DNA from: Hymenobacter lapidiphilus
GTDB lineage: Bacteria; Bacteroidota; Bacteroidia; Cytophagales; Hymenobacteraceae
Reading direction: 5' to 3'
NCBI RefSeq assembly: GCF_003417065.2
Contig: NZ_QVLT01000043.1
Span: 1 to 32,920, forward strand
Length of the DNA stretch: 32,920 bases
Under the pieces are notes generated by a model. It was not told the origin of the DNA. It saw only the letters and a list, made by a program, of their open reading frames with translations, and ran no database searches. Shown in pieces: positions 1-7,140 of this stretch; position 1 is the stretch's first letter; every line of letters begins with the position of its first letter. The position numbers were made by a program, and so were the translations under genes.

Positions 1-132
1 TACAACCACGCCAAACGGCTTAAGACCTTGCGCGGCCTCACGCCACATGAATTTGTCTGTGCCGAGTGGCAGAAAAACCCCGTTAACTTTACCCAGGACC
101 CGACCCACCTCACGCTGGGACTATACATCTAG
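1..132 (+). CDS. IS481-like transposase, C-terminal fragment (5' end outside window)
   Basis: The first 43 codons in frame 1 encode the tail of an integrase-core transposase: YNHAKRLKTLRGLTPHEF, then a stretch with CAEWQKNP and a terminal LTLGLYI before TAG. This pattern (Y-N-x-x-K-x-L-K-x-L, T-P-x-E, W-x-x-P, then H-L-x-x-G-x-Y-x at the end) is the usual end of IS481-family DDE transposases, which cut and paste the element. The catalytic DDE residues lie upstream of the window, so activity cannot be judged. The stop codon overlaps the stop codon of the convergent SMR gene, so the usual space for a terminal inverted repeat is missing or lies inside that gene's end. Confidence 0.75.
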   Translation, partial: YNHAKRLKTLRGLTPHEFVCAEWQKNPVNFTQDPTHLTLGLYI

Positions 133-518
133 GTCGTGGGGCCGGCCAGCTTGAAGCCGATGAGACCGGCAACAATCACTGCGCCGAAAAATACCTCGGC
201 ATAGGACCAGTCGGCTTTAAGCCACAGCACATCGACGAGTTTGATAAAGACAAGCGACAAAGCCATCCACACCGAGAAGGCTAGGGCAGTGGGGATAGTG
301 CGCATGGCAATGCCCAACAGAACTGAAATAAGGACTAGGCACACCAAGTAGACGGCCCAGGGAATGAGCACGGGCAGCCCCCCATCCAGCCGGTAGAAGG
401 TCGACCAGCGCAGGGTTCGCAAGGCGGCCGTATCGATGTACTTAAGCGAATAGGTCCAGGCCATTTCCCCAATGGCGGCCCCCAGCAGGCATAGCCAAGC
501 AAAAATTGTGGGCTTCAT
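129..518 (-). CDS. SMR-family (EmrE/SugE-like) small membrane transporter
   Basis: 129-residue, very hydrophobic protein with four predicted membrane helices. Helix 1 contains GEMAWTYSLKY, in which Glu18 sits where the essential proton- and drug-binding glutamate of small multidrug resistance proteins (Glu14 of EmrE) is expected. The third region IPTALAFSVWMALS and the final IVAGLIGFKL also follow the SMR pattern (IPxxxAYxxWxG and LIxxGVxxLKL). It is longer than the usual 105-115 residues because of an extended segment between helices 1 and 2 (about residues 30-50). It is probably an inner-membrane proton antiporter for small cations or acts in a pair; the substrate is unknown. It ends against an IS481 transposase tail. 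Confidence 0.7.
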   Translation of the reverse strand: MKPTIFAWLCLLGAAIGEMAWTYSLKYIDTAALRTLRWSTFYRLDGGLPVLIPWAVYLVCLVLISVLLGIAMRTIPTALAFSVWMALSLVFIKLVDVLWLKADWSYAEVFFGAVIVAGLIGFKLAGPTT

Positions 519-1062
519 AATGACTTGCTGCTAGAGATGTTTTTTTTTGCGAAAGGGCGAATGTACACGATAAGCGGAGATGGGCTAGTCATGGCGGCCA
601 GCAGACATATCCATCCCTCTTCTGTCCGCCTTGCCTAGCCCGCCTCATAGAGTTCGACCCGGCCCCTACCTGCCAAAGGCCGCGCTTAAGCTGCTTGAGG
701 GTACTGAGGTGGTTGGAGCCAGTGGGGGAGGGGTGCCATTTCTCACGTAGATCGGCGACTTGCTGTGCAGCTTCCAGTGTGGGGAGTGGCCGCAAAAGCG
801 GAGTGCCATTTCTCACGTAGTCGCTCAAAGAGATAATTCCTTTAGCGCCATGTGGTTCCCCTCGATCCGGCCTGCGCCCTATATGCCCCTAATTTGCCCC
901 TGAGAGCCCTTTTTTGGTCAAACAAGCCGGGTTATAAAGCTGAATTAGCCTTTTTAACTTTCAAAAAATCAGAATCTCTTCTGTCTTCTTAAAGCTATTC
1001 TTTTACTGTTCTATATTCAGGGGCTCATAACATACTGTATCACAGCATTTTAAAGCCGTTAT
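519..1062. other. Probable origin region of replicon 1 (no gene)
   Basis: No convincing gene. The segment holds two inverted iterons (733-750, 803-820) and then a clearly AT-rich stretch (about 900-1060) that would be the natural DNA unwinding element, followed at 1063 by direct iterons and then the Rep gene. This arrangement is typical for theta-replicating, iteron-regulated plasmids. A 79-codon open frame on the minus strand (589-828) only reflects the iteron sequence and is not considered coding. Confidence 0.65.
733..820 (-). repeat. Two inverted-orientation iterons of replicon 1
   Basis: Identical 18-mers GTGCCATTTCTCACGTAG at 733-750 and 803-820, 70 bp apart. Their reverse complement CTACGTGAGAAATGGCAC differs by one base from the direct iterons nearer the Rep gene. 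Copies in opposite orientation often act as copy-number control or handcuffing sites; that role is inferred. Confidence 0.8.
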
Positions 1063-1211
1063 CTACGTAAAAAATGGCACTCTGCTGCGTGAACACTGGC
1101 ACTGTCTGCGTGAAAAATGGCACCCGTGTCTTGGCCCCAGGCCGGCCGCCGTTTGCAGGCAAGCGTCAAGCCAGAGGTGGGAGCAGGGGCCATCTACGTG
1201 AAAAATGGCAC
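1063..1211 (+). repeat. Four direct iterons of replicon 1
   Basis: 18-bp repeats of consensus CTACGTGAAAAATGGCAC at 1063-1080, 1085-1102 (degenerate: CTGCGTGAACACTGGCAC), 1106-1123 and 1194-1211. The first three are spaced 22 and 21 bp start to start, and the fourth is 88 bp on (about four more turns), so all lie on one helical face. They precede a RepB-like gene and are its likely binding sites, serving both origin activation and autoregulation. Because the last copy ends at 1211, the Rep start is placed downstream of it. Confidence 0.85.
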
Positions 1212-1314
1212 CGGGCCCGCCAATTCACGGCCGGAATCGGCGCGTTCGCGAATGACGCGAAACGCTTATCTTGGGGCGGCCCCCGGCCCTTTTACTGGGG
1301 GCACTGTATCTGCT

Positions 1315-2115
1315 ATGGCTTCCCCTACCGTGCCCGCCCCGCTATATCCCCGGGCTTACCAGGCCAATGCCCTGGTGAGAGCCCCGCTGAAGCTGACTCA
1401 CGTGGAGGCCCGCATATTTGCGCTCGCCCTGGGCTGCATTCATCAGGGGCAGACGGAGCTACCGGGCATCTCCATTCCCCTGAGCCGGGTGATGACTCAG
1501 AAAAAGGGCGGTAGCGTGTACGAAACGATTCGCGACGCCTGCAAAAGCCTGATGTCAAAAGTGGTCAGCATCGAGTCGCAGACGGGTAACCGGCGGCGGT
1601 TTACGGCCTACTCCATCATCAGCTACCTGGACCTGAATGAAGGCACCGGGTTTCTGACCGGCAACTTCGCTCCCGAGATCAAGCCCTTCCTGCTTCAGCT
1701 GGCCGAGCAGTACACCCACGTGGAACTGGAAACGCTGCTCACCCTGCGCTCGGCCCACGCCCACCGCCTGTACTGGCTGCTCAAATCCTGGGATGACGTG
1801 GGCCAGTTGGAGGTGCCGTTCGAGGTGTTGCGCCGGCAGGTGCTGGGTGATGACAATGAGGTGACCTATCCGCTGTTCTACGATTTCAAGCGCTACGTGC
1901 TCGAGCCGGCTTTGCGAGAGCTCTATGCGCTGGGCTGGGTAGTTACTTACGAGCCGCTTAAGGACGGCAAAAAGGTACACGCCGTGCGCTTTACCATTCC
2001 CTGCCCCCTGAGTCAGCTGGCCGAGCAGGGTGCGGAGGTGGCCGGTAAGGGCCGCGCACGGACGCCGCAGGCGCAGATGAGCTTGGAGCTGCCCGCCAAC
2101 GCATCCACCCTGTAG
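1315..2115 (+). CDS. Replication initiation protein, RepB/Rep_3 family (ends at in-frame amber)
   Basis: 266 residues from ATG 1315. The open frame extends up to 1117, but that part translates an iteron, so the later ATG is preferred (ATG 1252 is an alternative). The N-terminal winged-helix region begins with NALVRAPLKLTHVEARIFAL, the classic Rep_3 opening, and continues through the helix LETLLTLRSAHAHRLYWLLKSW and the second winged helix (about residues 150-215). The protein binds the upstream iterons to start plasmid replication. Compared with the second Rep in this window it lacks the C-terminal helical segment, which is found in the same frame immediately after the TAG at 2113-2115. The protein is therefore either a truncated initiator, a two-part protein, or subject to amber readthrough. 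Confidence 0.85.
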   Translation: MASPTVPAPLYPRAYQANALVRAPLKLTHVEARIFALALGCIHQGQTELPGISIPLSRVMTQKKGGSVYETIRDACKSLMSKVVSIESQTGNRRRFTAYSIISYLDLNEGTGFLTGNFAPEIKPFLLQLAEQYTHVELETLLTLRSAHAHRLYWLLKSWDDVGQLEVPFEVLRRQVLGDDNEVTYPLFYDFKRYVLEPALRELYALGWVVTYEPLKDGKKVHAVRFTIPCPLSQLAEQGAEVAGKGRARTPQAQMSLELPANASTL

Positions 2116-2121
2116 CAGCGC

Positions 2122-2343
2122 ATGGTCACGCGCCTGCAGAAGCTGCGCATGACCGACGCGCAGATTCGGCACGTGCTCGATTTTGTGGCCGATGATGAAG
2201 CGCTCATTGCCCGGCTCATGAAAGTAAGCCACCCACTGCTGCGCGACTTTGAGGCCGGCAACAAGACTTTCGATAATCTGGGAGGGGCGGCCATCAACCT
2301 GCTCAAAACGGAATTCCCCCGGCTCTATCCACTGCTCAAGTAA
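2122..2343 (+). CDS. Separated C-terminal segment of the replicon 1 Rep protein
   Basis: 73 codons from ATG 2122, in the same frame as the Rep gene and separated from it only by TAG plus two codons. The sequence MTDAQIRHVLDF, later KTFDNLGGAAINLLKTEF, aligns by eye with the C-terminal part of the other Rep (AAKSIVEIKTQL and later VKKVGGAIYKALVEGY). This is the helical tail common in Bacteroidota RepB-like proteins. One change, CAG to TAG at 2113, would explain the split. The internal ATG six bases after the stop could allow reinitiation, giving a separate small polypeptide. Whether it is made, and whether the truncated Rep works without it, cannot be seen from sequence. Confidence 0.6.
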   Translation: MVTRLQKLRMTDAQIRHVLDFVADDEALIARLMKVSHPLLRDFEAGNKTFDNLGGAAINLLKTEFPRLYPLLK

Positions 2344-2601
2344 GTTAATGCCCGAAAGCGCAGGCGTCCAGGCAACGGACGAAGCTGGAGAAATACCCGT
2401 CGCGCTATCCGCCTGGTATTGCTTTCTTCTGCCGCTAGTAGGAGGCACACGGCATTGACTGGCCCTGGCTTATGGCGATCAACCGCCTGGCCGCAACGTG
2501 CTCCTTACTACGCTCCGCACTACGCTGGGCGCCATTGGCAGAAAGTGCCCTGATTTATGAAAACCGCAACCCCGCTACTGCCCATTAAACTGAAGTAGCC
2601 C

Positions 2602-4233
2602 ATGATGGCCGTTGTTCAATTCCTTCGGGCTTGCTGGCCCCTGTTTGTGCTGGTGCTGGCAGCTTGCCTGCCCCTGCAGGCGCAGCAACAGCCTACTGCC
2701 GGAGCGGCAGATGCGCCGTGGGTTACGCTTCTCAATCCGCAGCACCTGGGCGGCAGCATCGAAGGCACCGCCTTGGCGCGGGACGCGGCGGGGAACCTAT
2801 ACGTTACTGGGGTTTTTACCGGCGCGGTGCGGTTGGGTGAACTTCAGCTGCAGGCCCCGCAGGGCAGCGCGGCTAAAGTGGGCTTTGTGGCTCAGCTTTC
2901 CCCCGCCGGCCGGTGGCGGTGGGCGCAGGTGCTGACCGGTTTCGACGGCTCCACCAACCGCGCCGAGAGTGTGGCGAGCGATGCAGCTGGCGGCCTCTAC
3001 GTCACAGGCTCCTACCAGGGGCAGGTGCGTTTCGGGTCCTACTTGGGCTTGGAGCCCCCTTCTCCAGGCGGGGCGCCTTCCGGAGCGCGGCACTTCGTGG
3101 CCCGCCTTGATACGGCCGGCCACTGGCTCTGGGCGCAGGCGCTAAGCGTGGGGCCGGCCAAGTCAAGCCAGGTCACGAGCGATGCGGCTGGCATGGCGTA
3201 CGTGAACGGCGGGCCCGCCGCGACCGGGGCTTCCGGCCTAGCCCGGGAAGTGGTGGCGGGCAAAATCAGTCCGCAGGGGGCCTGGCAGTGGACTGTCAGG
3301 CCCCCTGCGCCCCCCCCCCCCCGGGTGCAGGCTCTAGCCGTAAGCCCGTCCGGGCATGTATTCCTCGGTGGGGCCCTGCTGCCGTCCCCACCCGTCCGGT
3401 CACCGCAGCCTGCGGAAGACGGCTGGTTGGGGCCAGGGCGGCCAGCCGGGCCCGAGCGGCCGTTTGTGGCCCGCCTGACTGCCACGGGGAAGTGGGAGTG
3501 GACGGCTACCGCCCAACCCCAAGGCAACGGCCGGGCCACCTGCGAGGCGCTGCGCGTGGGCCCCGACGGCGACCTGTTCGTGGCCGGTCAGTACGATACG
3601 CCCGTGCGATTTACGGCCGTGGCCGGCCGGCCGCTACAGTTGCGGGTACCGGAGCGTTCAGGCAGCGTGTTTGTGGGCCGGCTCACGGCCGGCGGGCAGT
3701 GGCGCTGGGTAACAGCCCCGACCAGTGCCGGCAGCACCTTTGCGCGCCGGGGCATTTTCCTCAGCGACCTGGACCTGGATGCTGCGGGGCAGCTGTGCCT
3801 GGCCGGTACGTTTGCCGGATCGGCGGAATTTTCCACCCTCCCTTCCTCGACCCACTTATCGGCCGGCGACAAATGGGGACAGTCCTACGTCGCCTGGCTA
3901 AGCCCGATGGGACGGTGGCTGGCAGCCGTTACGCCGACTGCCAGCCCTAAAGGGGCATTTAGCGGGGCCGCCTACGCGCGGGCAGTACTGGCGACCGGCG
4001 TAGGTTGCGCGGTCCTGCTGGCTCACGCCCCGGGGGCGGCCACCGATGAGTCGGACGAGTTTACAACCACGCTGACGCTGGGGCTTAGCCAGGCCAAGTC
4101 GCTCCACCCGGACCGCTGGTCGATGCTGAGCCAGGCTGATGGGGGCCGACGTACGCACCAGTTTCGTGGCCCTACTCGATACGGCGGGCACGTGGCGCTG
4201 GGCCCGGCGCGTGGATACGAGCTACCCCCATGA
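2602..4233 (+). CDS. Secreted SBBP-repeat (beta-propeller-like) protein, N-terminal part; frameshifted
   Basis: The N-terminus (residues 1-27) is a signal peptide: hydrophobic core WPLFVLVLAACLPLQA with a possible lipobox LAAC ending at Cys22, or cleavage after PLQA. The body repeats a roughly 60-80-residue unit with the pattern D-A-A-G-x-x-Y-V-T-G-x-F-x-G followed by F-V-A-x-L-x-x-x-G-x-W-x-W-A, e.g. DAAGNLYVTG, DAAGGLYVTG, FVARLDTAGHWLWAQ. This is the SBBP/beta-propeller type common in secreted Bacteroidota proteins. A run of 13 C (3310-3322) lies in the reading frame. The frame is lost at a run of five G (4140-4144); the following 90 bases are out-of-frame translation, and the true continuation is the next entry. 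Removing one G joins both into a protein of about 748 residues. Function is probably at the cell surface; ligand unknown. Confidence 0.75.
   Translation: MMAVVQFLRACWPLFVLVLAACLPLQAQQQPTAGAADAPWVTLLNPQHLGGSIEGTALARDAAGNLYVTGVFTGAVRLGELQLQAPQGSAAKVGFVAQLSPAGRWRWAQVLTGFDGSTNRAESVASDAAGGLYVTGSYQGQVRFGSYLGLEPPSPGGAPSGARHFVARLDTAGHWLWAQALSVGPAKSSQVTSDAAGMAYVNGGPAATGASGLAREVVAGKISPQGAWQWTVRPPAPPPPRVQALAVSPSGHVFLGGALLPSPPVRSPQPAEDGWLGPGRPAGPERPFVARLTATGKWEWTATAQPQGNGRATCEALRVGPDGDLFVAGQYDTPVRFTAVAGRPLQLRVPERSGSVFVGRLTAGGQWRWVTAPTSAGSTFARRGIFLSDLDLDAAGQLCLAGTFAGSAEFSTLPSSTHLSAGDKWGQSYVAWLSPMGRWLAAVTPTASPKGAFSGAAYARAVLATGVGCAVLLAHAPGAATDESDEFTTTLTLGLSQAKSLHPDRWSMLSQADGGRRTHQFRGPTRYGGHVALGPARGYELPP
3310..3322 (+). 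repeat. Poly-C tract of 13 in coding sequence
   Basis: Thirteen consecutive C inside the secreted-repeat gene, translated as part of a short proline run (APPPPR). With 13 C the repeat protein stays in frame on both sides. Homopolymers this long slip readily during replication, so the gene may switch on and off. Confidence 0.8.
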
Positions 4234-4849
4234 AGTAGCCCTTGCCGCCGATTTGGCTGGCCGGTTGCATCTGGCCGGCATATTTCAAGACAGCCTCGCT
4301 CTGGCCACCGAGCCCGTCGCCACTCGGCTGCGGGCCCCGGACGCGCGGCGTCTGTTTGTCGCCCAGTTGGGAGCCACCGGGCACTGGCTGACGGCGCGGG
4401 ACGTAAAGGCAGCCGATTATATCAGCCCCCTGGCCTGGGCAGTAGGGGCCGCCGGCCAGCAGTATCTGGGCGGCTCGCTGGGCAGGGATGCTTCGCAGGC
4501 CGACTCGTTGCCGGCAGCTGGCCCGACGGCCCTGGTTGCCCACGGGCTTTTCCGCACGGGCTACGTGACGCAGCTGCCCCTGCAGGGGTCGGGGCAGCAA
4601 ACAGTGCTACGTCAGGCCTCCCCGCGCTGGGCGGCCGTGGGCGCGTGGGTGATGCTGCAAGGCACTGGGCTGGCAAGCGTCTCTCAGGTGCGGGTGGGTG
4701 GCATTACCGCCGAACTGCAAGTGATATATGACCAGCGGCTGCGCGTGCAGGTGCCTGCCGGGGCCAAGCCGGGGAGCGTAAGGCTGGAAGTGAGCACTCC
4801 TCAGGGCCATACGCAACTCCCGCACCAGCTGCGGATCCGTCGCCCCTGA
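4139..4849 (+). CDS. Secreted SBBP-repeat protein, C-terminal part with IPT/TIG-like domain
   Basis: Continuation of the preceding gene in the next frame. It enters with VRTSFVALLDTAGTWRWARR, a perfect copy of the repeat pattern that is broken upstream, and has further repeats up to about 4600. The last 80 residues (from SPRWAAVGAWVMLQGTGL through VRVGGI to VPAGAKPGSVRLEVSTPQG) match an IPT/TIG immunoglobulin-like fold, typical for the end of bacterial surface proteins. The listed start is simply the first ATG; there is no reason to think it is used. The frameshift at the G run may be a sequencing error, a fixed mutation or a programmed or slippage event. Confidence 0.65.
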   Translation: MGADVRTSFVALLDTAGTWRWARRVDTSYPHEVALAADLAGRLHLAGIFQDSLALATEPVATRLRAPDARRLFVAQLGATGHWLTARDVKAADYISPLAWAVGAAGQQYLGGSLGRDASQADSLPAAGPTALVAHGLFRTGYVTQLPLQGSGQQTVLRQASPRWAAVGAWVMLQGTGLASVSQVRVGGITAELQVIYDQRLRVQVPAGAKPGSVRLEVSTPQGHTQLPHQLRIRRP

Positions 4850-5034
4850 TCGTAGCTCAACCAGTATGAGTGTGCAACCATAAAATGGCTACTGAGCTGG
4901 TGCGCCAGCCTGCAGAGTCACTAGGGCACCTACCCCATTCGAGATATCCCTGGTTGGATCAGGCAGTAGTTCGCTTAGCGGGCGGAATTTCAGGAATGTA
5001 TGCGACCCAGAAGAAAGCAACAGCTAGCTGCTTG

Positions 5035-5091
5035 CGCGTGCTAGCCGGACAAATTTGCAATGCTATTGCAAATTTGTCCGGCTAGCACGCG
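5035..5091. repeat. 26-bp perfect inverted repeat before the DUF4143 ATPase
   Basis: Arms 5035-5060 and 5066-5091 are exact reverse complements around the 5-nt loop TGCTA; the core is GCTAGCCGGACAAATTTGCA. It ends only 11 bp before the ATG at 5103. There is no T run after it, so it fits an operator or a leader RNA hairpin that hides the start codon better than a terminator. Confidence 0.85.
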
Positions 5092-5102
5092 TATATTTAG
5101 CT

Positions 5103-6266
5103 ATGATTCCCCGTCAACTCACTCCTAAACTGCTGCAATTAGCGCAGGCCTTTCCCGTCATCACCCTCACTGGTCCCCGCCAGTCGGGCAAATCAACGCT
5201 GGTAAGGGCCGTCTTTCCCGCCCTGCCTTATGTATCGCTCGAAGACCCGGACGTCCGGCAACTTGCGCAGCAAGACCCTCGGCGGTTTCTGGCCACTTAC
5301 CCGCAGGGTGCAGTGTTAGACGAAGTACAGCGGGTACCCAACCTGTTTTCCTACCTGCAAAGCGTGGTGGACCAACCGACGCCACCCGCTGCGCCCTACG
5401 TGCTGACAGGGTCACAGAATTTTCTCTTGCTCGACGCCATTAACCAGTCGCTGGCCGGGCGCACGGCCGTGTTGCGGCTGCTGCCCTTTAGTTGCGCCGA
5501 ATGGCAATCCGCCAGCCAACTGCCGGCCAATGTAGACGATATCATCTGGCGCGGGGGGTACCCGCGCTTGCTACGGCCGCAGCTCTTCCCGTCTGATTTT
5601 TACCCCAGCTATATCCAGACCTACCTGGAGCGCGATGTACGCTCCATCCTCAATATCAGCGACCTGAACACTTTTACCCGGTTTCTGCGCTTGTGTGCCG
5701 GCCGTATAGGCTCGCCCCTTAATTTAAGTTCGCTCGCCTCCGACTGCGGCGTAGCCGTGAACACGGCTAAGGCGTGGGTATCGGTACTCGAAGCCAGCTA
5801 TGTGCTGTACTTACTGCCCCCCCACCACGCCAATTTCAGCAAGCGTCTGATTAAATCCCCTAAACTCTATTTCTACGACACGGGCTTGGCTTGCTCACTG
5901 CTCGGTATTGGCGAAGGTGCTCAGCTGGCCTCGCACTACCTGCGCGGGGGGTTATTCGAAAACCTGGTGCTTACCGAGATTCTCAAACACTATGACGCGC
6001 TGGGGCAAGTAGCACCAGTGTATTTTTGGCAGGATAAAACTGGCCGCGAAGTCGACTTCCTGCTTGAACGACCCACGGGCCTGCTGGCCCTGGAGGTGAA
6101 AGCCGGTCTGACCCAAAGTAGCGATTATTTCCGGCAGCTCGACTATTGGCGCAGCTTAAGCGGCGTGCCGGCCGAGCAGGCCTACGTCGTGTATGCGGGA
6201 ACCACGACGCGGCCCACTGCCCACGGAACATTGCTGCGACTGGCTGATTTAGCGGCGGTGCTATAA
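5103..6266 (+). CDS. AAA_14/DUF4143 ATP-binding protein
   Basis: 387 residues. Start ATG 5103 (MIPRQLTPKLLQ) is chosen because the upstream extension of the frame reads through the inverted repeat. Walker A is GPRQSGKST (about residues 22-30) and Walker B is GAVLDEVQRVP (about residues 73-83). The C-terminal half has the DUF4143 pattern: YLERDVRSI, a helix-turn-helix-like LASDCGVAVNTAKAWVSVLE, YLLPP, then KLYFYDTGLAC, GGLFENLVLTEI, and the nuclease-like EVDFLLE and LLALEVKAG. The E-VDFLLE...LEVKAG signature looks like a PD-(D/E)xK fold. These proteins are widespread, often mobile or toxin-antitoxin associated, and their role is not settled. It stands alone between two hairpins. Confidence 0.85.
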   Translation: MIPRQLTPKLLQLAQAFPVITLTGPRQSGKSTLVRAVFPALPYVSLEDPDVRQLAQQDPRRFLATYPQGAVLDEVQRVPNLFSYLQSVVDQPTPPAAPYVLTGSQNFLLLDAINQSLAGRTAVLRLLPFSCAEWQSASQLPANVDDIIWRGGYPRLLRPQLFPSDFYPSYIQTYLERDVRSILNISDLNTFTRFLRLCAGRIGSPLNLSSLASDCGVAVNTAKAWVSVLEASYVLYLLPPHHANFSKRLIKSPKLYFYDTGLACSLLGIGEGAQLASHYLRGGLFENLVLTEILKHYDALGQVAPVYFWQDKTGREVDFLLERPTGLLALEVKAGLTQSSDYFRQLDYWRSLSGVPAEQAYVVYAGTTTRPTAHGTLLRLADLAAVL

Positions 6267-6384
6267 GGGTCGCACAATAGTAGGAACGAAAAACAACGAT
6301 AGGGAGTGCTAGTCGGCTGGGGTGGGGTTCACCCGAATTTGTGGCGGGGAATTTCAGAATACGGCCATTCTTATAATGCACATA

Positions 6385-6429
6385 GGCCCTCTGATCAGTT
6401 GGCGCAAAACGCCAACTGGTCAGAGGGCC
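6385..6429. terminator. Hairpin between convergent genes, probable bidirectional terminator
   Basis: Arms 6385-6404 (GGCCCTCTGATCAGTTGGCG) and 6410-6429 pair over 20 bp with a single G-T wobble around a CAAAA loop. It lies between the ATPase gene (plus strand) and a minus-strand fragment. There is no clear T tract, so a simple rho-independent terminator is not certain. Confidence 0.6.
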
Positions 6430-6447
6430 CCGAGCAAGCCAAATAGG

Positions 6448-6657
6448 CTAGTGCTGGACGCTCAGGTTATAGTTGACGGTGTTGTTGCCGCGCCGCAGGC
6501 GCACATGATACAGGCCGGTGGGCATGGCGCTGGTGCTCACGCGGGTCTCCACGGCCTGCGTGGTTTCGCCGTGCATGCGCGTGCCCCGGTCGTTGTATAC
6601 CTCGATTCGGAAGGGCTGTCCGGCCGGGAAGGGGCTGCGCAGTCTGTTACCATTCAA
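6448..6657 (-). pseudogene. Orphan T9SS type A C-terminal sorting domain fragment
   Basis: On the minus strand the last 70 codons read LNGNRLRSPFP, FRIEVYNDRGTRMHG, then TSAMPTGLYHVRLRRGN and a terminal NLSVQH. This is the signature of the C-terminal domain that sends proteins through the type IX secretion system: a strand with VYNxxG, then a P-x-G-x-Y-x-V-R-L motif, then a short final strand. No passenger protein precedes it: upstream in this frame is the coding region of another gene in a different frame. It is therefore the leftover 3' end of a destroyed secreted protein. It is good evidence for a Bacteroidota host. Confidence 0.7.
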
Positions 6658-6658
6658 T

Positions 6659-7066
6659 TTATTCAGTGTATTCTCGGTCCCGGTAGTCGAGAAAGTCTCG
6701 GACTTTGACGTAGGTCCTGTCAGATGGGCGCAGGCACCAGATTGCCGCTCGGAGCCCCCACGGGTCCACCAGAAACTCCACATGGGTTTGTCCAACTAAG
6801 CGCAGTGCCTGTATTCCGCGTAAGTGTTCGTCCTCAATGCGTGAGACGCCGGTATTGTGATGCCAAACAGTGAGGTGCTCGCCCACCACGACGGCCCACT
6901 CGTTATCGGGGCCAATAAGGCCGCCAGAGGGGTCCCCGTAAAAATCGTCTTCGAGCAGGTATTCGCCGTTGCGCTTGCGCACGAGCACAGCGTCCTCAAA
7001 CGTGTGGCCGAGCAACAACTCGTTGGTTTCGGCTACCACGTGCAGGTCTGGAAAGTTCTTGGGCAT
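6659..7066 (-). CDS. Hypothetical acidic protein
   Basis: 135 residues from ATG 7066 (MPKNFPDLHVVAE); a TTG two codons further upstream is possible. The composition is acidic and beta-rich, with many D/E and W residues (e.g. GDPSGGLIGPDNEWAVVVG, VWHHN, VEFLVDPWGLRAAIW). No signal peptide or membrane helix. I do not recognise the family. Its size, acidity and position directly before a T9SS sorting-domain remnant would suit an immunity protein left behind from a toxin locus, but that is speculation. It is probably a real gene because the reading frame is open through a GC-rich region with clear codon bias. Confidence 0.6.
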   Translation of the reverse strand: MPKNFPDLHVVAETNELLLGHTFEDAVLVRKRNGEYLLEDDFYGDPSGGLIGPDNEWAVVVGEHLTVWHHNTGVSRIEDEHLRGIQALRLVGQTHVEFLVDPWGLRAAIWCLRPSDRTYVKVRDFLDYRDREYTE

Positions 7067-7140
7067 GAGCAACGAATCAGCATAAGAAGTAATCGGCTTA
7101 GCTCATGGCAATCTACTCAGCGTTCAAGAAAACGGTCCGA

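Noticed and set aside
589..828. 79-codon minus-strand open frame with a twice-repeated peptide-like pattern (YVRNGTP, LREKWHP)
   Set aside because: The repeats are translated iterons; no family similarity, and the location is an origin.
1074..1514. Plus-strand open frame of 146 codons overlapping the Rep gene
   Set aside because: Out-of-frame reading of iterons and the Rep 5' end; the Rep frame has clear homology.
4870..5085. 71-codon plus-strand frame before the ATPase
   Set aside because: No family or codon bias; it runs into the 26-bp inverted repeat.
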